Shown piece by piece: positions 52,752 to 61,059 of a stretch of DNA of 64,000 nt. The stretch is from the NCBI RefSeq assembly GCF_024764775.1, contig NZ_JALIGC010000038.1, forward strand, positions 1-64,000, written 5' to 3'. The DNA comes from Scandinavium manionii (GTDB lineage: Bacteria; Pseudomonadota; Gammaproteobacteria; Enterobacterales; Enterobacteriaceae). The notes under the pieces were generated by a model that did no database searches, was not told the DNA's origin, and saw only the letters and a program-made list of their open reading frames with translations. Numbering within the stretch: the first letter of the stretch is position 1; each line of letters opens with the position of its first letter. A program made the position numbers and the translations under genes.

Positions 52752-52873
52752 ATGCCCGCAGAATAATAGGCGAAACGCGGAAGTCATGGCAAGCGGAATA
52801 CGCCCCTACCAGAATTGAGGGTTTAAAAAATAACCTGATGGTAAGTAGGGAGTTAAAGGAAGGTTAAAAATTG

Positions 52874-52961
52874 CCCCTTCCCCCGGCCCTCTCCCCCAAG
52901 GGGCGAGGGAGAAAACCGGACTGTCCCCTCTCCCCTTGGGGGAGAGGGTTAGGGTGAGGGG
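52874..52961. repeat. CCCTCTCCC/GGGTGAGGG repeat, inverted pair (copies B1, B2)
   Basis: B1 (52874-52911) is in minus orientation and B2 (52925-52961) in plus orientation, 13 bp apart. Each has a CCCTCTCCCC...GGGGAGAGGG stem followed by a GGG-GGG tail. They face each other downstream of mrcB, within the 270-bp fhuA-mrcB gap. Confidence 0.7.
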
Positions 52962-52968
52962 TAAGGTC

Positions 52969-55518
52969 TTAGTTACCGCCGAACATATCTTTAATCCAGC
53001 CCGCTACACCGTCGCTTTTTTCCTGCTTCGCTGGCTGCTGTTGCTGTTGTTGTTGTTGTTGAGGCTGCTGCTGTGGCTGCTGCTGCGTTTGGCCGCCGAA
53101 CGGATTTCCGTCCTGCTGCTGTTGTTGCATCGCCTCGCTCTGCTGACACAGCTGATCCGGATTGGTCGTCCAGACCGGCAGCTGACGCATGCCTGCTCCA
53201 TCACAGATAAAGTTGCCGTTGTCGTCGACGCTCATATTGACGATATCTTCCGGTGGCGTCAGATCCAGTGGGATCGGCGACTCGTTGGACAGATAACGCT
53301 GATAAATGGACATCGCACCACTGGCCCCATACAGCTTAGTTGGCTGGTTGTTATCGCGGCCAACCCAGGTGATCACCACTTCACGTCCGTCAACCCCAGC
53401 GAACCAGGTGTCGACGTTGTTGTTCGTGGTCCCGGTTTTACCCGCCAGATGCAGATTCGGGTACTTCGCGCCAAGCTGACGACCGGTACCGCGCTGCACA
53501 ACCTGCTGCATGGTCCACAACGTCATGTAAGCCGCCTGTGCCGGAACGGCACGTTCAGCTTGCGGATAGCTCTGGTACAGCACGGTGCCATCTTCCGCAA
53601 TGACCGAACGCAGCGCAGACAGCGTCGCACGGTTACCGCCGCTGGAGATAGTCTGGAACGCCTGCGCCACTTCGATTGGCGTCAGGTTCAGTGCCCCAAG
53701 AATCATCGCCGGAACAGGATGCAGCTGATCTTTCGGCACGCCGAGTTTTTGCCAGGTATCGGTGATCGCTGGCAGGCCAAGCGCCATCCCGAGGTTTACC
53801 GTCGGCACGTTCATCGAACGGGTCAACGCGTCGACTAACATTACCTGACCGCTAAAGCGCTTATCATCGTTCTGCGGCGACCAGGTCTGGCCGTTCGACA
53901 GATGAATCGTGACGGGCGCATCGGCAATCCAGGTATTCAGACGATAGGTATTCGCCTGACTCAGCGCGGTCAGATAGGTCGCCGGTTTTGCCAGAGAACC
54001 AATCGAACGACGCGCCTGCATCGCGCGGTTATAACCCGCATACTGCGGCTCTGCACCGCCAACCATCGCCCGGACTTCGCCAGTCATACGGTCGACAATC
54101 ACCATCGCGGTTTCGAGGTCGCTCAGCTTGCGCTGCTTCTTCAGGACAGGAATGCCTTCGGTCGCCGCTTTTTCTGCCGCATCCTGGGCCACGGAATCGA
54201 AGGTGGTAAAGATTTTCACACCGGAAAGATCTTTCACCTTGTCACCGAGCTTCGCCTGCAGCTCCTGACGAACCATCTGCATAAACGCAGGCTGTGGAGA
54301 AATTACCCCACCGCGCGGCTGCACGCCCAACGGACGCGCGCTGAGCATGTCGTACAGCTCCTGATCGATAACCTTCTGCTGTTGCAGCAGGCGCAGGACC
54401 AGGTTACGACGTTCGAGCGCGAGTTTCGGGTTACGCCACGGGTTGTAGATCGACGCCCCTTTCACCATGCCCACCAGCAGCGCCTGCTGGTCAAGGCTCA
54501 GTTCTTCCACCGGGCGGCCAAAGTAGTACAGGCTCGCCAGCGGGAAGCCGCGGATTTCGTTGTCGCCGCTCTGACCGAGGTACACCTCGTTCATATACAG
54601 CTCAAGGATCCTGTCTTTGCTGTAACGGGCATCCATGATCAGCGCCATGTACGCTTCGTTGGCTTTACGCCAGTAGGAGCGTTCGCTGGAGAGGAACAGG
54701 TTTTTCACCAGCTGTTGGGTCAGGGTACTTGCGCCCTGCACCGTTCGGCCCGCCGTCAGGTTCGCCAGTACCGCACGCCCCATCGAGTAGAAGCTAATGC
54801 CGTCATGCTCGTAGAAGTGACGGTCTTCGGTCGCAATCAGCGTGTCGATCAGCAAGTCCGGGAAACCACTGCGCGGCACAAACAGGCGCTGCTCGCCGTT
54901 AGGCGATGACATCATGGTTATCAGGCGCGGATCGAGACGGAAGAAACCGAACTGACGGTTGTTATCCATGTTAGTGATGGAATCCAGATGATCGCCATCA
55001 AAGGTCAGACGCGCGCGCACCTGCCCTTCTTTACTGTCCGGGAAATCAAACGGTCGACGGATCATCTCGATGCTGTTGGACTGCACCGTAAATTCGCCCG
55101 GACGGGTCATCGCCGTCACCTGGCGGTACTGCGTGGCCGTCAGCAGTCGCACCATCTCATTCTTGCTGACAGGCATATCCGGTTCGAGGTTAACCATACG
55201 GCCATAGACCGCCGCTGGCAGTTGCCACACTTTACCGTCGATACGGGCACGGATTTTCTGATCCAGATAGACGCCGTAAATGGCCATCAACACCGCAAAA
55301 ACGATGCCTAATTTGACCAGCAGCCAGAACCAACCGTATTTGCGACGAGGCTTCTTGCCTTTACCTTTTCCATTACGCGGCATCGGTTCGTCATCCTCAT
55401 CTTCGTAATCATCATCGTCGTACTCTTCGTCCCTGAGACGACGACGGCTAACCTTCTGCTTAGCCGGACGTGCAGGCTTGCCTTTACGTCCAATCGGCTC
55501 GCGGTCATTCCCCGCCAT
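52969..55518 (-). CDS. mrcB: Bifunctional penicillin-binding protein 1B
   Basis: Class A PBP: glycosyltransferase and transpeptidase for peptidoglycan, activated by LpoB. Acidic cytoplasmic tail, one membrane helix (about 62-85), UB2H domain, GT51 with TEDRHFYEHDG, and transpeptidase with SxxK (SLAK, near 510) and KTGT. The internal Met46 that starts the short isoform in E. coli is conserved (55383). The C-terminal tail is unusually glutamine-rich, with a Q9 run. 849 aa. Confidence 0.97.
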   Translation of the reverse strand: MAGNDREPIGRKGKPARPAKQKVSRRRLRDEEYDDDDYEDEDDEPMPRNGKGKGKKPRRKYGWFWLLVKLGIVFAVLMAIYGVYLDQKIRARIDGKVWQLPAAVYGRMVNLEPDMPVSKNEMVRLLTATQYRQVTAMTRPGEFTVQSNSIEMIRRPFDFPDSKEGQVRARLTFDGDHLDSITNMDNNRQFGFFRLDPRLITMMSSPNGEQRLFVPRSGFPDLLIDTLIATEDRHFYEHDGISFYSMGRAVLANLTAGRTVQGASTLTQQLVKNLFLSSERSYWRKANEAYMALIMDARYSKDRILELYMNEVYLGQSGDNEIRGFPLASLYYFGRPVEELSLDQQALLVGMVKGASIYNPWRNPKLALERRNLVLRLLQQQKVIDQELYDMLSARPLGVQPRGGVISPQPAFMQMVRQELQAKLGDKVKDLSGVKIFTTFDSVAQDAAEKAATEGIPVLKKQRKLSDLETAMVIVDRMTGEVRAMVGGAEPQYAGYNRAMQARRSIGSLAKPATYLTALSQANTYRLNTWIADAPVTIHLSNGQTWSPQNDDKRFSGQVMLVDALTRSMNVPTVNLGMALGLPAITDTWQKLGVPKDQLHPVPAMILGALNLTPIEVAQAFQTISSGGNRATLSALRSVIAEDGTVLYQSYPQAERAVPAQAAYMTLWTMQQVVQRGTGRQLGAKYPNLHLAGKTGTTNNNVDTWFAGVDGREVVITWVGRDNNQPTKLYGASGAMSIYQRYLSNESPIPLDLTPPEDIVNMSVDDNGNFICDGAGMRQLPVWTTNPDQLCQQSEAMQQQQQDGNPFGGQTQQQPQQQPQQQQQQQQQPAKQEKSDGVAGWIKDMFGGN

Positions 55519-55563
55519 ACTTTTTCTCCGCTAAATTCAGGCGTAAGCGCCTGATTCTCTTTC

Positions 55564-55583
55564 CTTTCACGTCGTGGTGAAAG
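55564..55583. repeat. Hairpin upstream of mrcB
   Basis: CTTTCAC/GTGAAAG, 7-bp stem with 6-nt loop, in the leader between hrpB and mrcB. Role unknown. Confidence 0.5.
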
Positions 55584-55605
55584 AAGAAATCTCTCAAAAT
55601 GTTTT

Positions 55606-55640
55606 CTCCCTCTTCTTGTAGAAGAGGGCTGGATGAGGGT
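55606..55640 (+). repeat. CCCTCTCCC/GGGTGAGGG repeat, copy C (diverged)
   Basis: CTCCCTCTTCTTGTAGAAGA followed by GGGCTGGATGAGGGT: a stem CCCTCTTCT/AGAAGAGGG plus a GATGAGGG tail, a diverged copy of the family seen at 46734 and 52925. It lies in the hrpB-mrcB gap. Confidence 0.6.
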
Positions 55641-55663
55641 ATCAGACCGCACTCCCCCTCACT

Positions 55664-58093
55664 TTACGAATACTTTTTCGTGCGTCGCGTCGGTGCCGTG
55701 CTCGCCGGGTCATCCGGCCAGACGTGTTTCGGGTAACGCCCTTTCATCTCTTTCTGCACTTCGCGGTAAGCGCCCGCCCAAAACGCACTGAGATCGCGTG
55801 TGATTTGCAACGGTCGCTGTGCCGGAGACAGTAGCTCCAGCACCAGCGCCACACGGCCTTGCGCGATAGTCGGCGTATTCGCCTCGCCAAACATTTCCTG
55901 CATTCGCACCGACAAAACCGGTGGGTTATCCGCATCATAACGCAGGGCAATCCGGCTTCCGGTCGGCACAGTGTAATGCGTGGGTAGCTCACTATCCAGA
56001 CGTTGTCGCAATGACCAGGGCAGTAAACCCTGTAATGCCTGGGTGATATTTAGCGCCTTCAGAGCTTTCAGCGAATGTACTCCGGTCATATGCGGCAGCA
56101 GCCAGGACTCGAGCCCAGCCAACAATACTTCATCATCCACAGCGGGCCATTCATCTTCGCACAGCCAACGGGCGGCGCTCTGAATACGCAAGCGTAGCTG
56201 CTCTGCTTCCGGCGTCCAGTTAAGGATACTCAGGCCTTTATCACGCAGGCCGTTGAGCATTGCCTGATGCAGTTCGTCTTCGGAAGGTTTCGCCAGCGGC
56301 TGCACCTTTACTGTCAGCTGTCCGATACGGCTGCGACGCCAGGCTTTCAGCGTGCCCTGGTTTTCATCCCATTCGATGGTGTCAGACTGCGAAAGCAGTT
56401 CAGGGCATTCGGCCACCAGCGTGTCGATGTCGAGCGCCAGCGCCTGTAAAATTCGCGCATCCGGGGACTGACTGCCCTGCAATAGAAGTGGCGCAATCAG
56501 CCATTCATGGCGGCCCAGTGCATCGTCGGCATCCAGCATCGCACCCATGCCGTTCGCCAGCTGGTAGCGCCCTTCCTGACCGCGTCGTCGCGCGATGCGA
56601 TCGGCAAACCCTTTCGCCAGCAGTGCCGTTATTCGCCCGGCATCGGGCTGGCCGGATGGCTTATCAATGCGCTGGCTCAGTACTTTGGCGCGCTGCTGCC
56701 AGTTCGGCTGATTGCGGGAAAACGCCATTCCGAGATCAGCATTTCCGCCGCGCGGTGGCTCTTCCAGAATCGCGGCCAGTTTTGCGGCAGTCGCCACCTC
56801 GTCCGGCGAAGCTGCCGCCACCAGCATCGCCGCCAGACGCGGGTCATTACCGAGGGTTGCCATTTTCTGCCCCTGCGCCGTCAGCTGCTTGCCGTCGAAC
56901 GCGCCAAGCTGGGACAACAACGTTCGCGCAGCCGCCAGATTGGTGGCAGGCGGTTGATCCAGCCAGTTCAGCTGCGCCGGATCCTGACAGCCCCACTGCA
57001 ACAGTTCGAGCTCCAGCCCGCAGAGATCGCTTTGTAAGATTTCCGGCTCGCCCTGCGCCGCCGCGCGTTCAGCCTGCTCTTTGCCCAGCAGATGCAGACA
57101 AATCCCCGGCTCCAGTCGCCCGGCACGGCCAGCACGCTGGGTCATTGATGCCTGGCTGACACGCTGGGTAAGTAAACGCGTCAATCCGGTGCGAGGGTCG
57201 AAACGCGCCACGCGCTCCTGGGCGCAGTCGACGACCAGACGAATGCCTTCAATGGTCAGACTGGTTTCTGCGATGTTGGTCGCCAGCACCACTTTTCGCA
57301 GCCCTTTTTCTACGGGCAGGATAGCCTTGCGCTGTTCGCTTAACGACAGCGCCCCGTACAACGGGCACAGCACCACATCAGTGCCGACCCGCCCCGCGAG
57401 CTGATCCTGTACACGCTGGATTTCACCCACTCCCGGTAAAAACAGCAGCAGCGAGCCCGCCTCATTGCGCAGCAGTTCCGCCGTAGCCGCCGCCACGGCT
57501 TCATCAAAACGCTGATGTGTGGCTAGCGCCTGATAGCGTCTTTCCACCGGGAACGCACGGCCCTCGGACGAAATCACCGGCGCGTCGGGCAAAAGCGTCT
57601 GCAATCGGACGTTATCCAGCGTCGCGGACATGATGAGCAGTTTTAAATCGTCTCGCAGCCCTTGCTGCACATCGAGCAACAGCGCCAGCGCTAAATCGGC
57701 CTGCAGGCTGCGTTCATGGAATTCATCGAGGATAACCAGCCCAACGCCGCTCAGTTCTGGGTCGCGCTGGATCATGCGGGTGAGAATGCCTTCCGTCACC
57801 ACTTCGAGGCGGGGGTTTTTACCGACGCAGGTTTCGGCGCGCATTCGATATCCCACGGTGTCGCCCGGCTTTTCATTCAGCAGTTCCGCTAATCGCTGGG
57901 CAACGTTTCGCGCCGCCAGTCTGCGCGGTTCCAGCAGGATAATTTTGCCTTCAATGCCGCCAGAATGCAGGATTTGCAGCGGCAGCCAGGTCGATTTACC
58001 GGCACCGGTGGGCGCGTTCAGCAGCACCTGGGGCGCCGTTTTTAGCGCCTGGAGAAGTTCGGGAAGGACAGAGGCGACCGGCAATGACGACAC
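55664..58093 (-). CDS. hrpB: ATP-dependent RNA helicase-like protein HrpB
   Basis: DEAH/RHA-family helicase. Walker A APTGAGKST (28-36), DEFH box in ILDEFHERS, SAT motif, and motif VI QRAGRAGR, followed by HA2 and an HrpB-specific C-terminal domain. 809 aa. Starts with GTG at 58093. The biological role in E. coli is not well defined. It lies upstream of mrcB on the same strand and diverges from thpR. Confidence 0.93.
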   Translation of the reverse strand: MSSLPVASVLPELLQALKTAPQVLLNAPTGAGKSTWLPLQILHSGGIEGKIILLEPRRLAARNVAQRLAELLNEKPGDTVGYRMRAETCVGKNPRLEVVTEGILTRMIQRDPELSGVGLVILDEFHERSLQADLALALLLDVQQGLRDDLKLLIMSATLDNVRLQTLLPDAPVISSEGRAFPVERRYQALATHQRFDEAVAAATAELLRNEAGSLLLFLPGVGEIQRVQDQLAGRVGTDVVLCPLYGALSLSEQRKAILPVEKGLRKVVLATNIAETSLTIEGIRLVVDCAQERVARFDPRTGLTRLLTQRVSQASMTQRAGRAGRLEPGICLHLLGKEQAERAAAQGEPEILQSDLCGLELELLQWGCQDPAQLNWLDQPPATNLAAARTLLSQLGAFDGKQLTAQGQKMATLGNDPRLAAMLVAAASPDEVATAAKLAAILEEPPRGGNADLGMAFSRNQPNWQQRAKVLSQRIDKPSGQPDAGRITALLAKGFADRIARRRGQEGRYQLANGMGAMLDADDALGRHEWLIAPLLLQGSQSPDARILQALALDIDTLVAECPELLSQSDTIEWDENQGTLKAWRRSRIGQLTVKVQPLAKPSEDELHQAMLNGLRDKGLSILNWTPEAEQLRLRIQSAARWLCEDEWPAVDDEVLLAGLESWLLPHMTGVHSLKALKALNITQALQGLLPWSLRQRLDSELPTHYTVPTGSRIALRYDADNPPVLSVRMQEMFGEANTPTIAQGRVALVLELLSPAQRPLQITRDLSAFWAGAYREVQKEMKGRYPKHVWPDDPASTAPTRRTKKYS

Positions 58094-58166
58094 AAAGGGC
58101 TCCAGTGGGTGACTTTAAATGGTCGGGCATTGTAGCATTGCGCTAAATCATTACCGAGACCCTGGC

Positions 58167-58697
58167 ATGCCCGAACCCAAAAGACTGTTTTTCGCCCTTG
58201 AGCTTCCCGATGACGTGCAGCAGCAGATTATTCACTGGCGCGCCGCGAACTTCCCCGCCGACAGCGGGCGTCCGGTGGCTGCCGCGAATTTACATCTGAC
58301 CCTGGCGTTCCTTGGCGAAGTGAGTGCAGACAAACAGCGGGCGTTAGAGACGCTGGCCGGGCGCATCCGCCAGCCGGGTTTCACAGTAGATCTCAACGAT
58401 GCCGGGCAGTGGCTGCGTTCGCAGGTGGTGTGGCTCGGCACGCGCCAGCCGCCACGCGGGTTATTACAGCTGGCGAATATGCTGCGCGCTCAGGCGGCCC
58501 GCAGCGGCTGCTATCAAAGCCCGCAGCCGTTCCACCCGCACATTACGCTGCTGCGCAATACGGCGACCGCCGTGCCCATTCCCGCACCGGGTTTTAGCTG
58601 GCAGGTGCCCATCTCTGAATTTGCGCTGTACTCTTCTGAATATTCTCGCGGACGCACCCGTTATACCCGGCTTACGCACTGGACTCTTACCGAATAA
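58167..58697 (+). CDS. thpR: RNA 2',3'-cyclic phosphodiesterase
   Basis: 2H-family enzyme (LigT) that opens 2',3'-cyclic phosphates and in vitro joins tRNA halves through 2'-5' bonds. Both HxT motifs are present: HLTLAF (about 43) and HITLLR (about 130). The start at 58167 (MPEPKRLFFALELPDD, 176 aa) aligns with E. coli. An in-frame codon at 58119 is too far upstream. sfsA follows 12 bp later. Confidence 0.94.
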   Translation: MPEPKRLFFALELPDDVQQQIIHWRAANFPADSGRPVAAANLHLTLAFLGEVSADKQRALETLAGRIRQPGFTVDLNDAGQWLRSQVVWLGTRQPPRGLLQLANMLRAQAARSGCYQSPQPFHPHITLLRNTATAVPIPAPGFSWQVPISEFALYSSEYSRGRTRYTRLTHWTLTE

Positions 58698-58709
58698 CAA
58701 GGAATCGTC

Positions 58710-59435
58710 ATGCAGTTTCTGCCGCCGTTAAAACACGCCCGCCTTATTCAGCGCTATAAACGTTTCCTGGCCGACGTTATCACCCCCGAAGGTGAAGAAT
58801 TAACCCTGCATTGTCCAAACACCGGTGCGATGACCGGCTGCGCCACCCCAGGCGATACCGTTTGGTACTCGATTTCGGACAGTAAAACGCGCAAATACCC
58901 GCACACCTGGGAAATCACCGAGACGCAAACGGGTGCATTTATTTGTGTCAACACATTACGGGCCAATCAGCTGGTAAAAGAAGCTATTCAGTCCGATGCT
59001 ATTCCCGAACTGAAGGGTTATAGCGTGTTGAAAAGCGAAGTGAAATACGGTTCAGAGCGCAGCCGGATTGATTTCAAGCTAGAGGCGGAGGAGCGTCCTG
59101 ACTGCTATATTGAAGTGAAATCGGTTACGTTAGCGGAACAAGAGTACGGTTATTTCCCCGATGCGGTGACAGAACGTGGTCAGAAGCATTTGCGAGAGTT
59201 GATGGGCGTGGCGGCCTCAGGTGACCGTGCCGTGGTATTATTTGCGGTACTTCACTCTGCCATCACCCAATTTTCACCCGCGCGCCATATCGATCCGACG
59301 TACGCGCAGTTGTTGAATGAGGCACAAAAAAAGGGGGTCGAAATTCTGGCTTATAAAGCGGAACTTTCTGCCGATAATATGACTCTGAAAGAGCCGTTGC
59401 CCGTGGTGTTAACACCGGTGATAACGGCTGAGTAA
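58710..59435 (+). CDS. sfsA: Sugar fermentation stimulation protein SfsA
   Basis: SfsA family, with an N-terminal OB-like DNA-binding region and a PD-(D/E)XK nuclease-like domain (IDFKLEAE...CYIEVKSVTL, around 118-138). First described in E. coli as stimulating maltose genes, and its actual role is unsettled. 241 aa, about seven longer than E. coli because of an extended C-terminus (PVVLTPVITAE). Located 12 bp after thpR, so probably cotranscribed. Confidence 0.92.
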   Translation: MQFLPPLKHARLIQRYKRFLADVITPEGEELTLHCPNTGAMTGCATPGDTVWYSISDSKTRKYPHTWEITETQTGAFICVNTLRANQLVKEAIQSDAIPELKGYSVLKSEVKYGSERSRIDFKLEAEERPDCYIEVKSVTLAEQEYGYFPDAVTERGQKHLRELMGVAASGDRAVVLFAVLHSAITQFSPARHIDPTYAQLLNEAQKKGVEILAYKAELSADNMTLKEPLPVVLTPVITAE

Positions 59436-59479
59436 TAAATGTGCTGGTCGCGTGCGCAAATACGCTTTTCCTCACAGGG

Positions 59480-59513
59480 TTGTCAAGTGTAACGTTTAGA
59501 CAATTGCTATCCT
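59480..59513 (+). promoter_or_regulatory. Candidate dksA promoter
   Basis: An extended -10 TGCTATCCT (hexamer 59508-59513) and an upstream TTGTCA (59480-59485) lie about 80-110 bp before dksA; their mutual spacing is not ideal. The gap 59436-59590 also contains a small CCCC...GGGG hairpin near 59550. Confidence 0.4.
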
Positions 59514-59590
59514 GAAAAGCATCTGCTATTTATAGCGGCCTGATTTTTCCCCCACATGGGGATCGATAGTGCGTGTTAAGGAGAAGCAAC

Positions 59591-60046
59591 ATGCAAGAAG
59601 GGCAAATCCGTAAAACATCGTCCCTGAGTATTCTCGCCATCGCTGGGGTGGAGCCATACCAAGAGAAGCCGGGTGAAGAGTATATGAACGAAGCCCAGCT
59701 GTCTCACTTCAAGCGTATTCTTGAAGCGTGGCGTAACCAACTCAGGGATGAAGTTGATCGTACCGTGACTCATATGCAAGACGAAGCAGCTAACTTCCCG
59801 GACCCGGTCGACCGTGCCGCACAGGAAGAAGAATTCAGCCTCGAACTGCGTAACCGCGACCGTGAGCGCAAGCTGATCAAAAAGATCGAAAAAACGCTCA
59901 AGAAGGTCGAAGACGAAGATTTCGGCTTCTGCGAGTCCTGCGGAGTTGAAATCGGTATCCGTCGTCTGGAAGCGCGTCCGACTGCCGATCTGTGCATCGA
60001 CTGCAAAACACTGGCGGAAATCCGCGAAAAGCAGATGGCTGGCTAA
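59591..60046 (+). CDS. dksA: RNA polymerase-binding transcription factor DksA
   Basis: Binds the RNA polymerase secondary channel and, with ppGpp, reprogrammes transcription; it acts on rRNA promoters such as the P1 at the left end of this window. The coiled-coil tip motif DPVDRA (about 71-76) and the four-cysteine zinc finger (CESCG...CIDC) are intact. Start at 59591 (MQEGQIRKTSSLS, 151 aa), after AAGGAGAAG. Nearly identical to E. coli. Confidence 0.98.
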   Translation: MQEGQIRKTSSLSILAIAGVEPYQEKPGEEYMNEAQLSHFKRILEAWRNQLRDEVDRTVTHMQDEAANFPDPVDRAAQEEEFSLELRNRDRERKLIKKIEKTLKKVEDEDFGFCESCGVEIGIRRLEARPTADLCIDCKTLAEIREKQMAG

Positions 60047-60073
60047 GCCATTCGTTTCGCATAACATCACCAT

Positions 60074-60105
60074 GGCGGGAGTTTTCTCCCGCCTTGTTCT
60101 TTTTT
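60074..60105 (+). terminator. dksA terminator
   Basis: GGCGGGAG/CTCCCGCC 8-bp stem with TTTT loop and a T-rich tail, 27 bp after the dksA stop and ending just before the gluQ start. Confidence 0.88.
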
Positions 60106-60110
60106 GGCAT

Positions 60111-60965
60111 ATGGCAAATTCAGATTATACAGGGCGTTTTGCCCCTTCCCCTTCTGGCGAACTCCATTTTGGCTCACTGATTGCCGCGCTTGGCAGCTAT
60201 TTGCAGGCCCGCGCCCGTCAGGGAAAGTGGTTAGTGCGTATTGAAGATATTGATCCTCCCCGTGAAGTTCCCGGTGCTGCAAATACCATTCTGCATCAGC
60301 TGGAACATTATGGTCTGCACTGGGATGGCGACGTTGTGTGGCAGTCTCAACGCCATGACACCTACCGTGAACGGCTCGCCTGGCTGCGCGAACAGGGGCT
60401 GAGCTATTACTGCACCTGCACCCGGGCGCGAATTCAGAGCGTCGGTGGCATATACGACGGCCACTGCCGGGCGCTGCATCTCGGCCCGCAGAATGCGGCG
60501 CTGCGTTTACGCCAGACTCAACCGGTATTGCAGTTCAACGATAAACTGCGCGGCACAATTGTCACCAATGAGCCGCTGGCGCGAGAAGATTTTATTATTC
60601 ACCGCCGCGATGGCTTATTTGCCTACAATCTTGCCGTGGTGGTCGACGATCATTTTCAGGGCGTGACGGAAATCGTGCGCGGCGCAGATTTAATTGAGCC
60701 GACGGTGCGACAAATTTCGCTGTATCGCCATTTCGGCTGGACGGTGCCGGACTATATTCATCTGCCGTTGGCGCTGAATAACGACGGTAACAAACTGTCC
60801 AAACAAAATCATGCGCCAGCGTTATCTACCGGCGACCCGCGCCCGGAATTAATCCGGGCCTTACAGTTTCTTAACCAGACTATTGTTAAAGAGTGGCAGG
60901 ACATAACGCTCGAGGATCTGCTGAAAAACGCGGTGCAAAACTGGAACCTTTCATCAGTTGCATAA
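60111..60965 (+). CDS. gluQ: Glutamyl-queuosine tRNA(Asp) synthetase
   Basis: Truncated GluRS paralogue that attaches glutamate to the queuosine base at position 34 of tRNA-Asp. Class I motifs: FAPSPSGELHFGS (HIGH-like) near the N-terminus, a CTCTRA...GIYDGHC zinc site, and KLSKQNH (KMSKS-like) around 230. The start at 60111 (MANSDYTGRFAPSPSG, 284 aa) lies right after the dksA terminator. K-12 is annotated with about a dozen more N-terminal residues and a longer C-terminus. Confidence 0.93.
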   Translation: MANSDYTGRFAPSPSGELHFGSLIAALGSYLQARARQGKWLVRIEDIDPPREVPGAANTILHQLEHYGLHWDGDVVWQSQRHDTYRERLAWLREQGLSYYCTCTRARIQSVGGIYDGHCRALHLGPQNAALRLRQTQPVLQFNDKLRGTIVTNEPLAREDFIIHRRDGLFAYNLAVVVDDHFQGVTEIVRGADLIEPTVRQISLYRHFGWTVPDYIHLPLALNNDGNKLSKQNHAPALSTGDPRPELIRALQFLNQTIVKEWQDITLEDLLKNAVQNWNLSSVA

Positions 60966-60973
60966 ATGGAGCA

Positions 60974-61002
60974 TTCTCAAATGCCTCTTGCTGAGCTATG
61001 AT
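60974..61002 (+). promoter_or_regulatory. Candidate pcnB promoter
   Basis: TTCTCA (60974-60979), a 17-bp spacer and TATGAT (60997-61002), about 58 bp before the pcnB AUU start, in the 94-bp gluQ-pcnB gap. Confidence 0.5.
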
Positions 61003-61059
61003 TAGCCGCTATTTTTTTGTCCTCATGACTTCCGACTGACTTGAAAACCGAGGTGCAAC

